Numbered from the stretch's first letter, positions 7,372 to 17,644 are shown. The stretch is DNA of 64,000 bases from Chloroflexota bacterium (GCA_013388755.1 JACAEQ010000135.1:1-64000), one strand, 5' to 3'. The notes: generated from the letters alone by a model not told the origin. Numbers and translations: made by a program.

Positions 7372-8520
7372 ATGCATCAACGATACCTGGTTCTGATTGC
7401 CGGTGCGTTCGCGCTGCTTATGATGGCCGTGCCTGTGCCGGCCTCAGGCCCGGCGCTGGCGCAGACAATTGTTACCGTCACGCCATCGCCGGCGGTCCCG
7501 CTACCCGCGCCGGTCGCCCCGGCGCAGCCAACGGCGTCGCCACTGGCTGCGCTCGCGCGTGAGACTCAGCGCCTGCTCACGGCGGGCCTGGAGCGCACGG
7601 CGGCGGCATCAGCCTATCGTCTGTCGGTTGTGGTTCGCGCCGCTGGTACGGTCGCCGGCGCGCGGGGTGCGCGCGAGGAGGTGCTGACCAGCTACGAGGG
7701 GGATCACAACGGCCCCGATGTATCGTATGTGCTCCGCTCATCCGACCTGATACGCCAGGGGGTTGACCCGGCAACCGGTATCAGCGCCGTGATTGTTGGT
7801 GGAACAACGTATGGCCGGGGGCCGTTGCCGATCCATGGCGTCACAGAGCCGGTCTGGTACAATCTGGGTTCGGAGCCGGTTGTGTTGCTCCAGCCGCGCT
7901 ACCGGCTGGATGAACTCGTGCGCCGGGTTGGCGATGCACTGGATCTGGCGACACTCACGCCGGGACGAACCGAAGCGATTGAGGCGCAGCGTTGCACCGC
8001 GTATCAGTCGGGGAAAGATGCGGTGCAGCCGGTGCTGACGGCACTTGGCAGGCCGCTGACTCCGCCGAGGGCCTCCACGGGAGGGGCGCTACTCGACGTG
8101 CGGATCGATCGTGGCGCGGTGATTCTCTGGCATTGTAGCGACGGCCTGTTACGGCGCATTCAGGTCGTGGCCGCCGGCAGCGTGCGCCAGCAGCCTTCCA
8201 ACGTTTTCGCCAGCAATGTAACGATTGAGTTGCGGGGTATCAATCGCAGGATCGCCATCAGCGCGCCGCAGGAGGCGCAGGCGATTCAGCGCGCCCCTGA
8301 GCCGGGCGCCGTTGCGGTACGGGCCGGGCCGATCCGCAGCATGCGCGGCGCGGGCGGGGTACTGGGGCAACTCAACGTCCAGGAAGCTGTGATCCTGATT
8401 GAACGCAGCGCCGACCAGCGCTGGTACCGCGTTCGCGCATCGGCAGCGACGGGGTGGGTAGGTGCGGCGCTGCTGACGGTGCCGCCGGCAGTGGCGCGGC
8501 AGGTGCCGGTTGTGCCATAG
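7372..8520 (+). CDS. Secreted protein with C-terminal bacterial SH3 domain
   Basis: This is a 382-residue protein. Residues 1-31 form a signal peptide (hydrophobic LVLIAGAFALLMMAV, then ASGPALAQT as a probable cleavage region). A Pro-rich linker covers about 32-60. A middle domain of about 200 residues is not recognisable; it resembles lipoprotein-type beta folds in general pattern only. The last 70 residues (PGAVAVRAGPIRSMRGAGG..., ending GWVGAALLTVP) match the bacterial SH3 (SH3_3) pattern seen in cell-wall binding proteins. An SH3 domain of similar layout ends the lipoprotein at 47727-48485. It probably works in the envelope. TATACT at 7329-7334 may be the -10 element; no good -35 is seen. 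Confidence 0.7.
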   Translation: MHQRYLVLIAGAFALLMMAVPVPASGPALAQTIVTVTPSPAVPLPAPVAPAQPTASPLAALARETQRLLTAGLERTAAASAYRLSVVVRAAGTVAGARGAREEVLTSYEGDHNGPDVSYVLRSSDLIRQGVDPATGISAVIVGGTTYGRGPLPIHGVTEPVWYNLGSEPVVLLQPRYRLDELVRRVGDALDLATLTPGRTEAIEAQRCTAYQSGKDAVQPVLTALGRPLTPPRASTGGALLDVRIDRGAVILWHCSDGLLRRIQVVAAGSVRQQPSNVFASNVTIELRGINRRIAISAPQEAQAIQRAPEPGAVAVRAGPIRSMRGAGGVLGQLNVQEAVILIERSADQRWYRVRASAATGWVGAALLTVPPAVARQVPVVP

Positions 8521-8613
8521 CGCGATCCGTGCAGTCCTGGCGGCCGCCATCACGGTGACATGCTCAGGCCGCGTTCAGCGCTCACCACCTACCACTCGCC
8601 ACCTGCCCTGATA

Positions 8614-9309
8614 CTACGACGTTCTGCCGGGATTGAGTGATGAGGTGGGAAAGACCAGGCTGGCCTGTTCGAGGAGATCGAGGCAGGTCTCAAGGATCTC
8701 GATACCCTTCTCGTCGAGTGGCACGCCGCTCTCCCAGTCGTGCAGCAGCCTGGCAGCTTCGCCATACGTGGCGAGTGTGGTAGCAGTCTCGAGTGTCGCC
8801 GGTAGTCGTGCGTCGATCGCTGCGATCAGCAGGTGCAGGCGTTTGCGCGCGATCTCCATGTTCTCGGCGTGGGGCCGGATCGATTGATCGCATTCGATCA
8901 GCAGGCGTTCTTCTTCTTCCAGGTAATCGCTGATATTGGTCAGGCAGGTCGTCAGTTCATTCGCCAGCGGATCGCTGGCCGTGAAGCGCGCCAGCATGGC
9001 AATACCACGCCGGGCCTCCTCGCGGTAGGTGCGCGCCTCGTTGATTTCTTCGGTGAACCCGAGCGTGCGGGCAAAGGGCCGTTCGCGGTACGGCCAGAGA
9101 TTGCTGATGGTGTACACAATCTGCGCCAGCGATGTTATCTGCGGGCTGTTGGCGAAGGCTAGCAGCGCCTGCGCCAGCCGCGCCTCTTTGAGCACTTTGT
9201 CGCACAGTAATCGCGCTTCCGGCAGCGCGCCGACAATCGTGCGCAAGGCTCTGGCGTATGCTGCCATATCGCGTCGCAGCGCCTGGTTGGCATAATCGAA
9301 CGTGTTCAT
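8614..9309 (-). CDS. Hypothetical alpha-helical protein
   Basis: This is a 231-residue protein that I do not recognise. It is predicted almost entirely helical, acidic, and without signal or membrane segments. Charged heptad-like stretches (SDYLEEEERLLIECDQ, NMEIARKRLHLLIAAIDARL) suggest a helical bundle or coiled coil. The ATG at 9309 was chosen because AGGGAG lies seven bases upstream; a GTG nine codons earlier has no ribosome site. It lies 59 bp downstream of xylB on the same strand and may be the last gene of the sugar locus, but nothing in the sequence ties it to sugar metabolism. Composition and codon use look like those of its neighbours. Confidence 0.6.
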   Translation of the reverse strand: MNTFDYANQALRRDMAAYARALRTIVGALPEARLLCDKVLKEARLAQALLAFANSPQITSLAQIVYTISNLWPYRERPFARTLGFTEEINEARTYREEARRGIAMLARFTASDPLANELTTCLTNISDYLEEEERLLIECDQSIRPHAENMEIARKRLHLLIAAIDARLPATLETATTLATYGEAARLLHDWESGVPLDEKGIEILETCLDLLEQASLVFPTSSLNPGRTS

Positions 9310-9368
9310 GACGCTCCCTGTGCGCGTAGAAGTCACCCGGTGGTGTACCGCCGGAGCGCGGCATGATG

Positions 9369-10889
9369 TTACGCGGATACGCTTGCCATGGCCAGGCGAT
9401 GCATTCCATCGCGCAGTGCCGCATACATGTCGCGATAGATGCCATAGATCGCGTCATAGCGGGCGATACTGCGTTCATCTGGAGCAGTGGTCGCCGTAAC
9501 GCTCACACAGCGACTGACCGCATCGTCCACGCTATGAAAGACACCGGCGCCGATGCCGGCCAGAAGTGCGGCGCCGTAGGCCGGCCCTTCTTCGGCTGCC
9601 AGCGTCGCGACTTCGGCGGCATAGATATCAGCCTGCATCTGGCGCCACAACCGGCTCTTGCCGCCGCCGCCAGTGGCGCGGATCTGTGTCGGGGCCAGGC
9701 CCAGGCCGCGCATGATCTCCAGCCCGTCACGTAATGAAAAGACGACCCCTTCCATCACCGCGCGCGCCATATGTGCCAGCGTATGGCGTGCGGTGAGACC
9801 AATGAACGCGCCACGCGCCAGCGGGTCGAGATGTGGTGTACGTTCGCCGCTCAGGTAGGGCAGGAAGATCAGCCCTTCAGCGCCGGGTGGAACCTCTGCG
9901 GCCATGGCCGTCAGGTCATCGTAGCTCACCATGCGCCCGGCTGGATCGCGCACCGTGTCGCGGAACCAGCGAAACGATCCGCCAGCAGCCAGGGTTACGG
10001 CCATCAAGTGATAGCGCCCGGGAACACTATGGCAAAACGTATGCAGGCGCCCCGGCGGGTCGAGTGCGATCGTCTCGGCATGGGCAAAAATAACCCCGCT
10101 CGTACCGATACTGCTGCTGACGATTCCGGGCCGCACGATGCCGGTGCCGATCGCCGCGGCTGCATTGTCGCCGCCGCCGGCGATGACCGGTAGGCCAGCG
10201 GGCAGGCCGAGCGCATCGGCAACCTCTGGAAGGAGGCCCCCTGTGACATCGGGGCCTTCGAAGACCTGCGGCAACCAGGCGCGCGGGATGTCAAGCGCGG
10301 CCAGCAGGTCATCACTCCAGTCGCGACGGCGCAGATCGAGCAACAACGTTCCAGCCGCGTCGGCGGCATCGGTGGCGCTGACGCCGGTCAGCTTGCGCCG
10401 TATGTAATCTTTGGGTAGGAGTACCCGGGCGACACGGGCATACTGCTCCGGTTCGTGATTCCGCAGCCAGAGGATCTTCGGCGCCTGGAATCCGGTGAGC
10501 GCCGGATTACCGGCGATGTCGATCAGGCGATCGGCGCCGACTCGCGCCGTAATCTCGGCGCACTCGGCGGCGGTGCGTTGATCGTTCCACAACAGCGCCG
10601 GCCGTATGACCTCGTCGTGCTCATCGAGAAACACCGATCCATGCATCTGGCCCGTCAGGCCAAGGCCGGCAATCTCCGCAGGCGCGACGCCGGCACGCGC
10701 AACGACCGTGCGCAGCGCCGTACACGCGCCATGCCACCAGTCCGCCGGGTTCTGTTCGCTCCAGAGCGGCTGCGGCGCGGCAAGTGGATACTCCGCGGTT
10801 GTCGTCGCCAGCACGTGCCCGTGGGCATCGCACAGCAACGCCTTTGCGCCGGTGGTGCCAACGTCCAGGCCGAGAAGATAGGCAGGCAT
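9369..10889 (-). CDS. xylB: Xylulokinase
   Basis: XylB phosphorylates D-xylulose to xylulose 5-phosphate, which enters the pentose phosphate pathway. The 506-residue FGGY-family protein has the N-terminal ATPase motif LLGLDVGTTGAKALL, the substrate loop GLTGQMHGSVFLD and ALLWNDQRT, the catalytic Asp in GGGDNAAAAIG, and the C-terminal FGGY signature region RATGGGGKSRLWRQMQAD. AGGAG sits five bases before the ATG. It follows xylA by 20 bp, so the two genes are an operon (xylA-xylB order). Confidence 0.92.
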   Translation of the reverse strand: MPAYLLGLDVGTTGAKALLCDAHGHVLATTTAEYPLAAPQPLWSEQNPADWWHGACTALRTVVARAGVAPAEIAGLGLTGQMHGSVFLDEHDEVIRPALLWNDQRTAAECAEITARVGADRLIDIAGNPALTGFQAPKILWLRNHEPEQYARVARVLLPKDYIRRKLTGVSATDAADAAGTLLLDLRRRDWSDDLLAALDIPRAWLPQVFEGPDVTGGLLPEVADALGLPAGLPVIAGGGDNAAAAIGTGIVRPGIVSSSIGTSGVIFAHAETIALDPPGRLHTFCHSVPGRYHLMAVTLAAGGSFRWFRDTVRDPAGRMVSYDDLTAMAAEVPPGAEGLIFLPYLSGERTPHLDPLARGAFIGLTARHTLAHMARAVMEGVVFSLRDGLEIMRGLGLAPTQIRATGGGGKSRLWRQMQADIYAAEVATLAAEEGPAYGAALLAGIGAGVFHSVDDAVSRCVSVTATTAPDERSIARYDAIYGIYRDMYAALRDGMHRLAMASVSA

Positions 10890-10909
10890 AGCCGCTCCTT
10901 GACAGATCG

Positions 10910-12079
10910 TCAGCGCACGCCGAGCAGCAGTTCGTTGGTCAGTTGATCGAGACGTTCATACGCCAGGCCATGCCGGCCAAGCGCTGCCCGATCGAACTGG
11001 TGCGCCTTGAGCGCTGATGCCTTCTCCGGGCTGTAATGACCCTGGAACGGCGCCATGGTACCGTCGTCGGCCTGGATCTCCGCCAGGAGTGCCTGGATCT
11101 CGCCATCCGCATTGAAGCGGCGCGCTTTCTCCTTCAGAATCAGGTAGGTGCGCATGCACCCGCGTGCAAAATCCCGCACACCGTCGTAATCCTCGGTGCG
11201 ATACGCGTGTGCATCGAAATGCCGGCTCCCCTGGTAGCCGACGTCCTCGAGGAACTTCACCAGGAAGAATGCTGCTTTCAGGTTGACGGCACCGAAACGA
11301 AAATCTTGATCATACCGCCCGGCCACCTGATCGTTCAGATCAATATGGAACAGTTTGCCTGCGTCCCAGGCCTGCGCGACGCCGTGCAGGAAGTTCAGGC
11401 CAGCCATTGTCTCGTGGGCGACTTCTGGATTGAGGCCGACCATGTCAGGATGGTCGAGGGTGTTGATAAACGCCAGCGCATGGCCGACGGTCGCCAGGTA
11501 GATGTCGCCGCGTGGCTCATTCGGTTTTGGCTCAATCGCGAACTTCAGGTCGTATCCCTGATCCCTGACATAGGTGCACAGGAAATTCAGGGCCTCGCGG
11601 TATCGCTTCAACCCTTCCTGCGGATTCTTTGCCGCGTCGCTTTCGACCCCTTCGCGCCCACCCCAGAAGACATAGACCCTGGCGCCGCACTCGACTCCCA
11701 GGTCAATTGCGCGCATTGTTTTGTGCAGCGCGTACGCGCGTACTCTGGGATCGTTCGATGTGAAACCGCCATCCTTGAAGGCCGGATCGGCGAACAGGTT
11801 GGTTGTCGCCATAGGAACGACGAGGCCCGTCTCCTGGAGTGCTGCCTTGAACTCACGGACGATGCGATCGCGATCCGCCGGTGTCGCATCAATTGGCACC
11901 AGGTCGTTATCGTGAAAATTGACGCCGTAGGCGCCGACGTCAGCCAGCAGGTGGACCAGTTCGACTGGTGAGAGCGGCTGGCGCACTGGTTCACCGAACG
12001 GATCGCGACCGAGATTACCGACCGTCCACAGGCCAAAGGTGAACCGGTGTTCAGGTGCTGGAGCGTATATGTCCGTCAT
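10910..12079 (-). CDS. xylA: Xylose isomerase
   Basis: XylA interconverts D-xylose and D-xylulose (also D-glucose/D-fructose) using two divalent metals in a TIM barrel. The 389 residues match the short class I (actinobacterial-type) length. Signatures are [29 protein letters not shown] with the catalytic His, [43 protein letters not shown] and [19 protein letters not shown]. In the last, NDQ replaces the usual NGQ. The ATG at 12079 has GAGG six bases upstream; a GTG four codons earlier lacks a ribosome site. It is the first gene of the tight xylAB pair and lies 25 bp after an SDR gene. Confidence 0.93.
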   Translation of the reverse strand: MTDIYAPAPEHRFTFGLWTVGNLGRDPFGEPVRQPLSPVELVHLLADVGAYGVNFHDNDLVPIDATPADRDRIVREFKAALQETGLVVPMATTNLFADPAFKDGGFTSNDPRVRAYALHKTMRAIDLGVECGARVYVFWGGREGVESDAAKNPQEGLKRYREALNFLCTYVRDQGYDLKFAIEPKPNEPRGDIYLATVGHALAFINTLDHPDMVGLNPEVAHETMAGLNFLHGVAQAWDAGKLFHIDLNDQVAGRYDQDFRFGAVNLKAAFFLVKFLEDVGYQGSRHFDAHAYRTEDYDGVRDFARGCMRTYLILKEKARRFNADGEIQALLAEIQADDGTMAPFQGHYSPEKASALKAHQFDRAALGRHGLAYERLDQLTNELLLGVR

Positions 12080-12104
12080 AATGTGCCTCACAAGCTCAGG
12101 GGAT

Positions 12105-12881
12105 TCAGGGCATCGGCGGCATAGGGCTGGTCAGCGTCCAGCCGCCATCAACCATGAGAGTATGACCGGTAATATGCGCCGCGCCCGGTGATGCCAGGAA
12201 CAGCAGTGCCTGCGCCACATCCGACGGCATTCCGACGCGCCCGGTAGGTGTGATGGCGCCCCAGTGCGTCTCATACGCCGGATCGGTACTCAGGTTGCGT
12301 TCGTTCAGGATTGCGCCGATGCCGAGAGCATTGACGGTAATGCCGTGCGCGCCGAGTTCGCGCGCAAGCGTCTTTGCCATATGGCGCAGCGCTGCCTTGG
12401 TAATGCCGTAGGCGCTCAGGCCGGCAAGGGCCTGCACGCCGGTGACCGATGCGGAGAAGATGATGCGGCCACCGCCACGCTGAGCGATCATCTGGCGTGC
12501 GGCGGCCTGGGCGGCAAAGAACGATCCTTTCAGGTTGACATTGCACAGCCTGTCCCATTCGGCCTCGCTGGTATCGAGGAACGGCGTGCTGATTGTGATT
12601 CCGGCATTGGCCGCCAGAATATCAACGCGACCGAAGGCTGCGACCGCGCGCGCAACCAGGGCGTAGTTGGCGTCGACGCTCGACAGGTCGGCGTCGTGGG
12701 CCAGTGCGCGGCCACCCGCGGCGCGGATTCGTTCAACCAGTGCCGTTGCGCGTTCCGGTTCACCGAGGTGCGCAGCCAGGATAGCGCACCCCTGAGCGGC
12801 GAGCGCCTCACTGATGGCGGCGCCGATCTCGCGGCTGGCGCCGGTAACGATTGCGACCTGGCCCTCGAATTGCGGCGACAT
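12105..12881 (-). CDS. Short-chain dehydrogenase/reductase (SDR), sugar locus
   Basis: This is a 258-residue classical SDR. The Rossmann motif reads [11 protein letters not shown], with Glu replacing the usual first Gly of GxG; LAANAGI (NNAG equivalent), catalytic Ser in IFSASVTG, and Tyr/Lys in [10 protein letters not shown] are present. The C-terminus LMVDGGWTL is typical. The start was moved to the ATG at 12881, which has GGAG five bases upstream; a longer in-frame reading adds 31 residues without SDR similarity. It is immediately upstream of xylA and downstream of a TIM-barrel epimerase-like gene, which points to oxidation of a sugar or sugar alcohol, but the substrate cannot be read from sequence. 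Confidence 0.85.
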   Translation of the reverse strand: MSPQFEGQVAIVTGASREIGAAISEALAAQGCAILAAHLGEPERATALVERIRAAGGRALAHDADLSSVDANYALVARAVAAFGRVDILAANAGITISTPFLDTSEAEWDRLCNVNLKGSFFAAQAAARQMIAQRGGGRIIFSASVTGVQALAGLSAYGITKAALRHMAKTLARELGAHGITVNALGIGAILNERNLSTDPAYETHWGAITPTGRVGMPSDVAQALLFLASPGAAHITGHTLMVDGGWTLTSPMPPMP

Positions 12882-13026
12882 GTCTACTCCGGAAGCTGGA
12901 CATTGAGCATGAGCGCAACGTGCAACAACCTTGCACCCCGATGGGGCGAGCGGCGAACAGGAACGCAGGCGCATCCGCGGATCATGGTTGCTGCTCGCCG
13001 CTGTCGAGTCTGACGCTCAACACGTA

Positions 13027-14022
13027 TCACTTCTGAAACGCTGCATCGAAGGCCACGGCGCTGGGTGGGAAATCATTCTTCTTCACCAGGGCGCACGCCT
13101 CGGCAGCGCCGAACTCACGATCCATGCCGCTATCTTCCCACTCCACTGACAGAGGACCATTGTAGCCGATACGGGTCAGCGCGCGGAAGATCGGGTCCCA
13201 TGCGATATCGCCGTGGCCGGGCGACACGAAATCCCAGCCACGGCGCGGGTCGCCGAAGTTAAGATGCGATCCGAGAATGCTGGTGCGCCCATTCAGGTTG
13301 CGCCGGCTCTCTTTGACGTGCACGTGGTAGATGCGGTCGGCGAAGGTCTCAATAAACAGCACCGGGTCAACGAACTGGTGGATCAGGTGGCTCGGATCGA
13401 AATTGATGCCAAAAGCGGTGCGTCGCCCGATCGCATTGAGTGTCTTCTCGGTGGTCACGATATCGTAGGCAATCTCGGTTGGATGCACTTCGAGACCGAA
13501 TGTGACGCCCACCTCGTCAAACACATCCATGATCGGGTTCCAGCGCGCGGCGAAATCGGTATAGCCGGCTTCAACCTGGTCCGGGATATTGGGTGGGAAC
13601 GAATAGATCATGTGCCAGATTGATGAACCTGTGAAGCCATTCACCTGTTTGACGCCGAATGCCGCCGCAGCGCGTGCGGTATTCTTCATCTCCTCGGCGG
13701 CGCGCTGGCGCACCCCCTCGGGATCGCCATCGCCCCAGATACGCGGCGGCAGGATGCCCTTGTGGCGCGCATCGATATTGTCGCATACGCACTGACCGAC
13801 CAGGTGATTACTCACCGCAAAGCACTGTAAGCCGTAGTGTTCAAGTAGTTCACGCTTCTCGCGGATATATCGATCAGATTCGAGCGCCTTATCGACCTCA
13901 AAATGATCGCCCCAGCACGCGAGTTCGAGGCCATCGTAACCGAAGCTTTTTGCCTTCTCGGCAAGCGTCGCCAGCGGCAGATCGGCCCACTGGCCGGTGA
14001 ACAGTGTAACAGGGCGGGGCAT
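13027..14022 (-). CDS. Sugar phosphate isomerase/epimerase-like TIM-barrel protein
   Basis: This is a 331-residue member of the xylose isomerase-like TIM-barrel superfamily (AP endonuclease 2/IolE type). Metal-binding residues are suggested by [12 protein letters not shown] (Glu/His), [12 protein letters not shown] (Asp, His), [11 protein letters not shown] (His) and [13 protein letters not shown] (Glu near the C-terminus). It starts at the ATG at 14022, which has GGAGG six bases upstream; an ATG two codons earlier abuts the ribosome site. It is on the same strand as xylAB and follows the Gfo/Idh/MocA gene, separated from it by MITE copy C. Such proteins often isomerise or epimerise oxidised sugars or inositols. 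Confidence 0.82.
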   Translation of the reverse strand: MPRPVTLFTGQWADLPLATLAEKAKSFGYDGLELACWGDHFEVDKALESDRYIREKRELLEHYGLQCFAVSNHLVGQCVCDNIDARHKGILPPRIWGDGDPEGVRQRAAEEMKNTARAAAAFGVKQVNGFTGSSIWHMIYSFPPNIPDQVEAGYTDFAARWNPIMDVFDEVGVTFGLEVHPTEIAYDIVTTEKTLNAIGRRTAFGINFDPSHLIHQFVDPVLFIETFADRIYHVHVKESRRNLNGRTSILGSHLNFGDPRRGWDFVSPGHGDIAWDPIFRALTRIGYNGPLSVEWEDSGMDREFGAAEACALVKKNDFPPSAVAFDAAFQK

Positions 14023-14062
14023 GGCCATCCTCCGGTGTTGTACGAGTGCACGTTGCTCTACA

Positions 14063-14206
14063 TGCCTATTCGAATAACGCTACGCCGCCTGTCAGTGCGC
14101 GGAGTGGGCGTGACTGCCTGCAGCGAGCGCAGCCTGGCTGCAGCACGCGCCGCTCGATTGCGTCGCTTCGTGCGCAATGCCATCCAGTCCGCTATTCGCA
14201 TAGGCA
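14063..14206. repeat. MITE-like repeat, copy C
   Basis: The left end TGCCTATTCGAATAACG and right end gctattcgcataggca are inverted repeats, with the family core between (ctgcagcgagcgcagcctgg, cgccgctcgattgcgtcg). It lies between two sugar-locus genes. The base after its right end begins the TAG stop codon (14209-14207) of the upstream Gfo/Idh/MocA gene. Confidence 0.8.
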
Positions 14207-15370
14207 CTAATACTCCGGCGCGACCCACTGCTTGCTCCCGGCAGACTTCTCCACCGCATCCAGAATGGCCTGGCAGCGCACGCCATCCTCGAACGTCGGC
14301 GCAGGTGATACCCCGGCGGCGATACCATTCAGCAGATCATAGATACCGTGAGTGAAGGTATGTTCCCAGCCAATGATATGGCCGGCGGGCCACCAGGCGC
14401 TGAGGTATTTGTGGGTGCCGCCATTGGTGACCAGGACATTACGGAAGCCGGCAACATCGGGCATGTCGTCGTCGAGCAGCACATCGAGCTCATTCATACG
14501 CTCGAGATTGAAGCGCAGACTGCCTTTACTGCCATTGATCTCGAAGCTATTGTAGTTGGCGCGGCCCTTGGCAAAACGCGTGACCTCGAACGTCCCGACG
14601 GCGCCGCTGGCAAAGCGCGCCAGGAAGAGCGCCGCATCGTCCACCGTCACCTCACCCATCTCCGCGCCGGCGGCCGCACCGAGGCCACCGGTCGTGCTGG
14701 CCAGCACCGGGCGGCGCTTGATGAACGTTTCGGTCAGACCGGTGACCTCAGTGATTTCGCCGATCAGCATACGCGCCAGGTCAATAATATGCGCGCCGAG
14801 ATCACCGAGTGTCCCCGCGCCAGCCACATCCTTCTGCAATCGCCAGACCAGCGGGAAGTTCGGGTCCATGATCCAGTCTTGCAGGTAGACGGCGCGCCAG
14901 TGGTAAATCGTTCCCAGCCGTCCGGAGTCGATCAACGTTTTAGCCAGTTGCACCGCGGGCACGCGGCGGTAATTGAAATTCACCATCCCGACGACATGAT
15001 TGCGCTGGACGGCGTCAAGCATCTGCCTCGCTTCGGCCAGTGTATTGGCCAGTGGCTTCTCACAGAACACGTGCTTGCCGTTTTCGGCGGCGGCGATACT
15101 GATGGCTGCGTGCGTATCGCCAGGGGTAGATACGTCGATCAGCCCGATGTCATCGCGCGCGACAAGCTTCCGCCAGTCGGTTTCAAACCCTTCCCAGCCA
15201 AACTGCGCTGCAGCGGCCGCGACCGCGGCCTCATCACGGCCACAGATCGCGCGCATCACGGGGCGACGTGCAACATCGGGAAAGAACGAAGCAACCTGGC
15301 GATAGCCGTTCGAATGCGACTTGCCCATGAACTTGTACCCGACCAGGCCGACGCCGATAGTGGTTGACAT
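14207..15370 (-). CDS. Gfo/Idh/MocA family oxidoreductase
   Basis: This is a 387-residue NAD(P)-dependent sugar or inositol dehydrogenase-type protein. The N-terminal Rossmann domain reads GVGLVGYKFMGKSHSNGY, and the cofactor/active-site Lys is in the family motif HVFCEKPLANTLAEA. The second half holds LGDLGAHIIDLARMLIGE, whose Asp/His are the usual catalytic pair, and a beta-sheet substrate domain. The start at 15370 has GGAGGAG eight bases upstream; an earlier ATG overlaps this site. The stop codon abuts MITE copy C. Together with the SDRs and TIM-barrel proteins it suggests an oxidative route for a sugar or cyclitol. Confidence 0.87.
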   Translation of the reverse strand: MSTTIGVGLVGYKFMGKSHSNGYRQVASFFPDVARRPVMRAICGRDEAAVAAAAAQFGWEGFETDWRKLVARDDIGLIDVSTPGDTHAAISIAAAENGKHVFCEKPLANTLAEARQMLDAVQRNHVVGMVNFNYRRVPAVQLAKTLIDSGRLGTIYHWRAVYLQDWIMDPNFPLVWRLQKDVAGAGTLGDLGAHIIDLARMLIGEITEVTGLTETFIKRRPVLASTTGGLGAAAGAEMGEVTVDDAALFLARFASGAVGTFEVTRFAKGRANYNSFEINGSKGSLRFNLERMNELDVLLDDDMPDVAGFRNVLVTNGGTHKYLSAWWPAGHIIGWEHTFTHGIYDLLNGIAAGVSPAPTFEDGVRCQAILDAVEKSAGSKQWVAPEY

Positions 15371-15686
15371 TGGTGCTTGCTCCTCCTGCATCGCAGGCGC
15401 AGCAGCGGGGCGCAGGGCACAACGGCACGGGAGACGCGCTATGACGTACTCTCGTTGGAGGGGGAAACCGACGCCGCGACCGTACGACCACAGTGTCGTA
15501 GACAGTGCCGTTGCTCATCCTTCGCGGGAGCTGCCCGCCGGTCGATTGCTGTGAGCGCGGATATCGGCCAGGAGTATACCGCAGGCTTCAGGCAGCGTCA
15601 AGCAATGGCAGGATCGCGGCTGACCAACGAGTGCGACGAAATACTGCTATAATGCGTGCTACTGCGTGTGTTCGAGGAAATGATGC

Positions 15687-15980
15687 GTGAGTCAATCCGA
15701 ACGGCGCCTGCTGACCATTGATGTTGAGCGGCGCGGCTATGGCCGCCGCTATACCAGCCTCCCTGTGGATGAGTTGCGCCAGGATGGTTTCAGCATCCGT
15801 TTCGAGGGGGCATACATCCGCCCCCATCATATCGATCTTCTCGAAGGGGATACTATCCGCTGGCGTGATGGCGGCCGCCTGTTTCAGGGCCGGATCGCGG
15901 CGATCAGCCGCACCGAACAGATACTGGACGCGCGCCTGACGGACGTCACGCCTCTGCCGCCGGATGCCTTTTTCCCCTGA
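15687..15980 (+). CDS. Conserved hypothetical small protein
   Basis: This is a 97-residue protein without signal or membrane segments. It contains alternating polar/hydrophobic beta-like stretches (RRLLTIDVERRGYG, FSIRFEGAYIRP, DTIRWRDGGRLFQGRIAAI), suggesting a small beta-barrel. The start is a GTG with GAGG nine bases upstream; an overlapping ATG four bases earlier is in another frame. It is the only plus-strand gene inside the minus-strand sugar locus and converges on the MFS gene with a 6 bp gap. I do not recognise the family. Confidence 0.55.
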   Translation: MSQSERRLLTIDVERRGYGRRYTSLPVDELRQDGFSIRFEGAYIRPHHIDLLEGDTIRWRDGGRLFQGRIAAISRTEQILDARLTDVTPLPPDAFFP

Positions 15981-15986
15981 GCCATG

Positions 15987-17174
15987 CTATTCCTCCGCCG
16001 GACGTACGTTCAGCAAGAGCAACAATGCTGTGACAATGATGGCTGCCGCGACGCCAGCCGTCCAGCCCATGCCATGCGCCAGCCAGAGGGGTGTGGCGAC
16101 CAGCGAGGCAATGACGCGCCCGGCGCCGGTTGCAGCGGTGCCGAACGCGAGCATGGTGCCGCGCGCCAGCGGCGCGATGGCTGAGATCAGTGGAAAGGTG
16201 GCGACAATGCCATACTCGAAGACAATATAGAGCAGCAGGTAGGTTGGCAGCAACAATTCCCAGGCGCCACCGGCCAGCGGTAGTACCGCAATGCACAGGG
16301 CCGTCAGACCGAACGTGATTGCGACCGAGCGCCGGATGCCAAGCCGGTCGCCCAGCAGTGCAACGCCCAGTGAGCCGGCCAGTTCGCCGATGCCTGCCAG
16401 AGCGAAGAGCTGACCGAGCTGCGCCTCGCTCACCGCGAGCGTCGCCTCAAGCCAGGCAGCCTGTACAATCTGCACCATGTCGTAGGCGCACAGCGTCAGC
16501 GCCATGAACAGCAGCGCCGCCAGCGCACCCCCCGCCCGCAAGGCGCTCCAGTCCACCGGCTGTGCGCGGCTGCGTATCGTCGCTCCATTACCGGGCAGGA
16601 GCAGCCAGACCAGCACGAGCGAGATGAGACCGGCTGCGAGCAGCGTCCAGAAGACCGGCGATGAGCGCCGGGTCGCCTCGACGAGATACATCAGCGGCGC
16701 GACACCAGCCAGCGCACCCAGCGCCCATGACGTCTCGAAGATGCCCAGCGCCCAGCCGCGCCGCCCATACGGTGTGCGCGCGGAGAGGTATGCCTGTGCG
16801 GCTGGCTGGTAGAGGGCCACCGCTATGCCCACCAGCGCATAAGCGGCGAGAAATGCGCCAAACGTTGGTGAAAGGGCGCACAGCAGTGTTCCAAGGACAA
16901 AGGTGACCAGTGCGATAATCATCGTCGTTCGTTCGCCACGTGTGTCGGCCATGGCGCCGCCAACCGGGCTGAGCATCGAAGCTGCCAGTTGCACGGTGAT
17001 CAGTGCGCCGATCGTGCGCAGATCGACGGCCAGTTCACCGGTGAGAAACGGCTGCAGCGGATAGACGATGCGAAAGGCGGCGACCAGCGCCAGGCGACCA
17101 ACGGTGACGATCGCGAGCTGGCCTGTGGTGAGGTCGCGGTTGTGACTCGCGCCTATGACGTGGTCAGGCGTCAT
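15987..17174 (-). CDS. Major facilitator superfamily transporter
   Basis: This is a 395-residue protein with about twelve hydrophobic helices. The loop 2-3 motif of MFS antiporters is visible as GGAMADTRGERTTM. A long cytoplasmic loop after helix 6 (LLPGNGATIRSRAQPVDW) divides the two halves. The organisation resembles drug-efflux (DHA-type) permeases more than sugar porters, so its place beside sugar genes does not prove a sugar substrate. Its ATG overlaps the stop of the upstream TPR gene (ATGA), indicating translational coupling. Confidence 0.83.
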   Translation of the reverse strand: MTPDHVIGASHNRDLTTGQLAIVTVGRLALVAAFRIVYPLQPFLTGELAVDLRTIGALITVQLAASMLSPVGGAMADTRGERTTMIIALVTFVLGTLLCALSPTFGAFLAAYALVGIAVALYQPAAQAYLSARTPYGRRGWALGIFETSWALGALAGVAPLMYLVEATRRSSPVFWTLLAAGLISLVLVWLLLPGNGATIRSRAQPVDWSALRAGGALAALLFMALTLCAYDMVQIVQAAWLEATLAVSEAQLGQLFALAGIGELAGSLGVALLGDRLGIRRSVAITFGLTALCIAVLPLAGGAWELLLPTYLLLYIVFEYGIVATFPLISAIAPLARGTMLAFGTAATGAGRVIASLVATPLWLAHGMGWTAGVAAAIIVTALLLLLNVRPAEE

Positions 17175-17629
17175 GGCTCAGGATGCTGTGCAGAGTCGCT
17201 CAATTCCGCGCGCAGGGCAACGAGCTGTCGCTCCGCCTCGCCGCGCCACGACGAGTCACCGCCAAGCTCAAGGTACCGTTCGAGATCCGCGATGGCGCCG
17301 TCAGGTTCACCGTGAAAGCGCCGGATGAGCCCGCGGCGGAGGTATGGCTCCGGCCATTCCGGTGTGAGCTTGATGGCGTGGCTGAGGTCGAGCAGTCCGG
17401 CGGTGCGCTGGCCGAGCTCGCGTTCGCGGATGACGCCGCGCTGGAAATACGCCGAACTGAAGGTGGGCCACACGCCGATTGCGCGACTATAGGCACCTTC
17501 CGCGGCGCGAAAGAAGCCCGTTTCTGCCGTGCGTAAGCCCCAGTATGCCAGGCTGGCGCCCCACATGTACCAGAGATAGGCCAGCCAGCGGCGCCAGGTT
17601 GCAATCTTTGGTTCAGGAGCGTCAGGCAT
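17171..17629 (-). CDS. TPR-repeat protein
   Basis: This is a 152-residue protein. After a hydrophobic N-terminal stretch (WLAYLWYMWGASLAYWG, possibly a membrane anchor), three TPR-like helix pairs follow: AAEGAYSRAIGVWPTFSSAY, RTAGLLDLSHAIKLTPEW and PDGAIADLERYLELGG. TPR domains mediate protein contacts. GGGAGG is seven bases before the ATG. The last codon overlaps the first of the MFS gene by four bases, and the YkgJ gene lies 15 bp upstream, so the three form one operon. Confidence 0.75.
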   Translation of the reverse strand: MPDAPEPKIATWRRWLAYLWYMWGASLAYWGLRTAETGFFRAAEGAYSRAIGVWPTFSSAYFQRGVIRERELGQRTAGLLDLSHAIKLTPEWPEPYLRRGLIRRFHGEPDGAIADLERYLELGGDSSWRGEAERQLVALRAELSDSAQHPEP

Positions 17630-17644
17630 CGCGTCGCCTCCCTC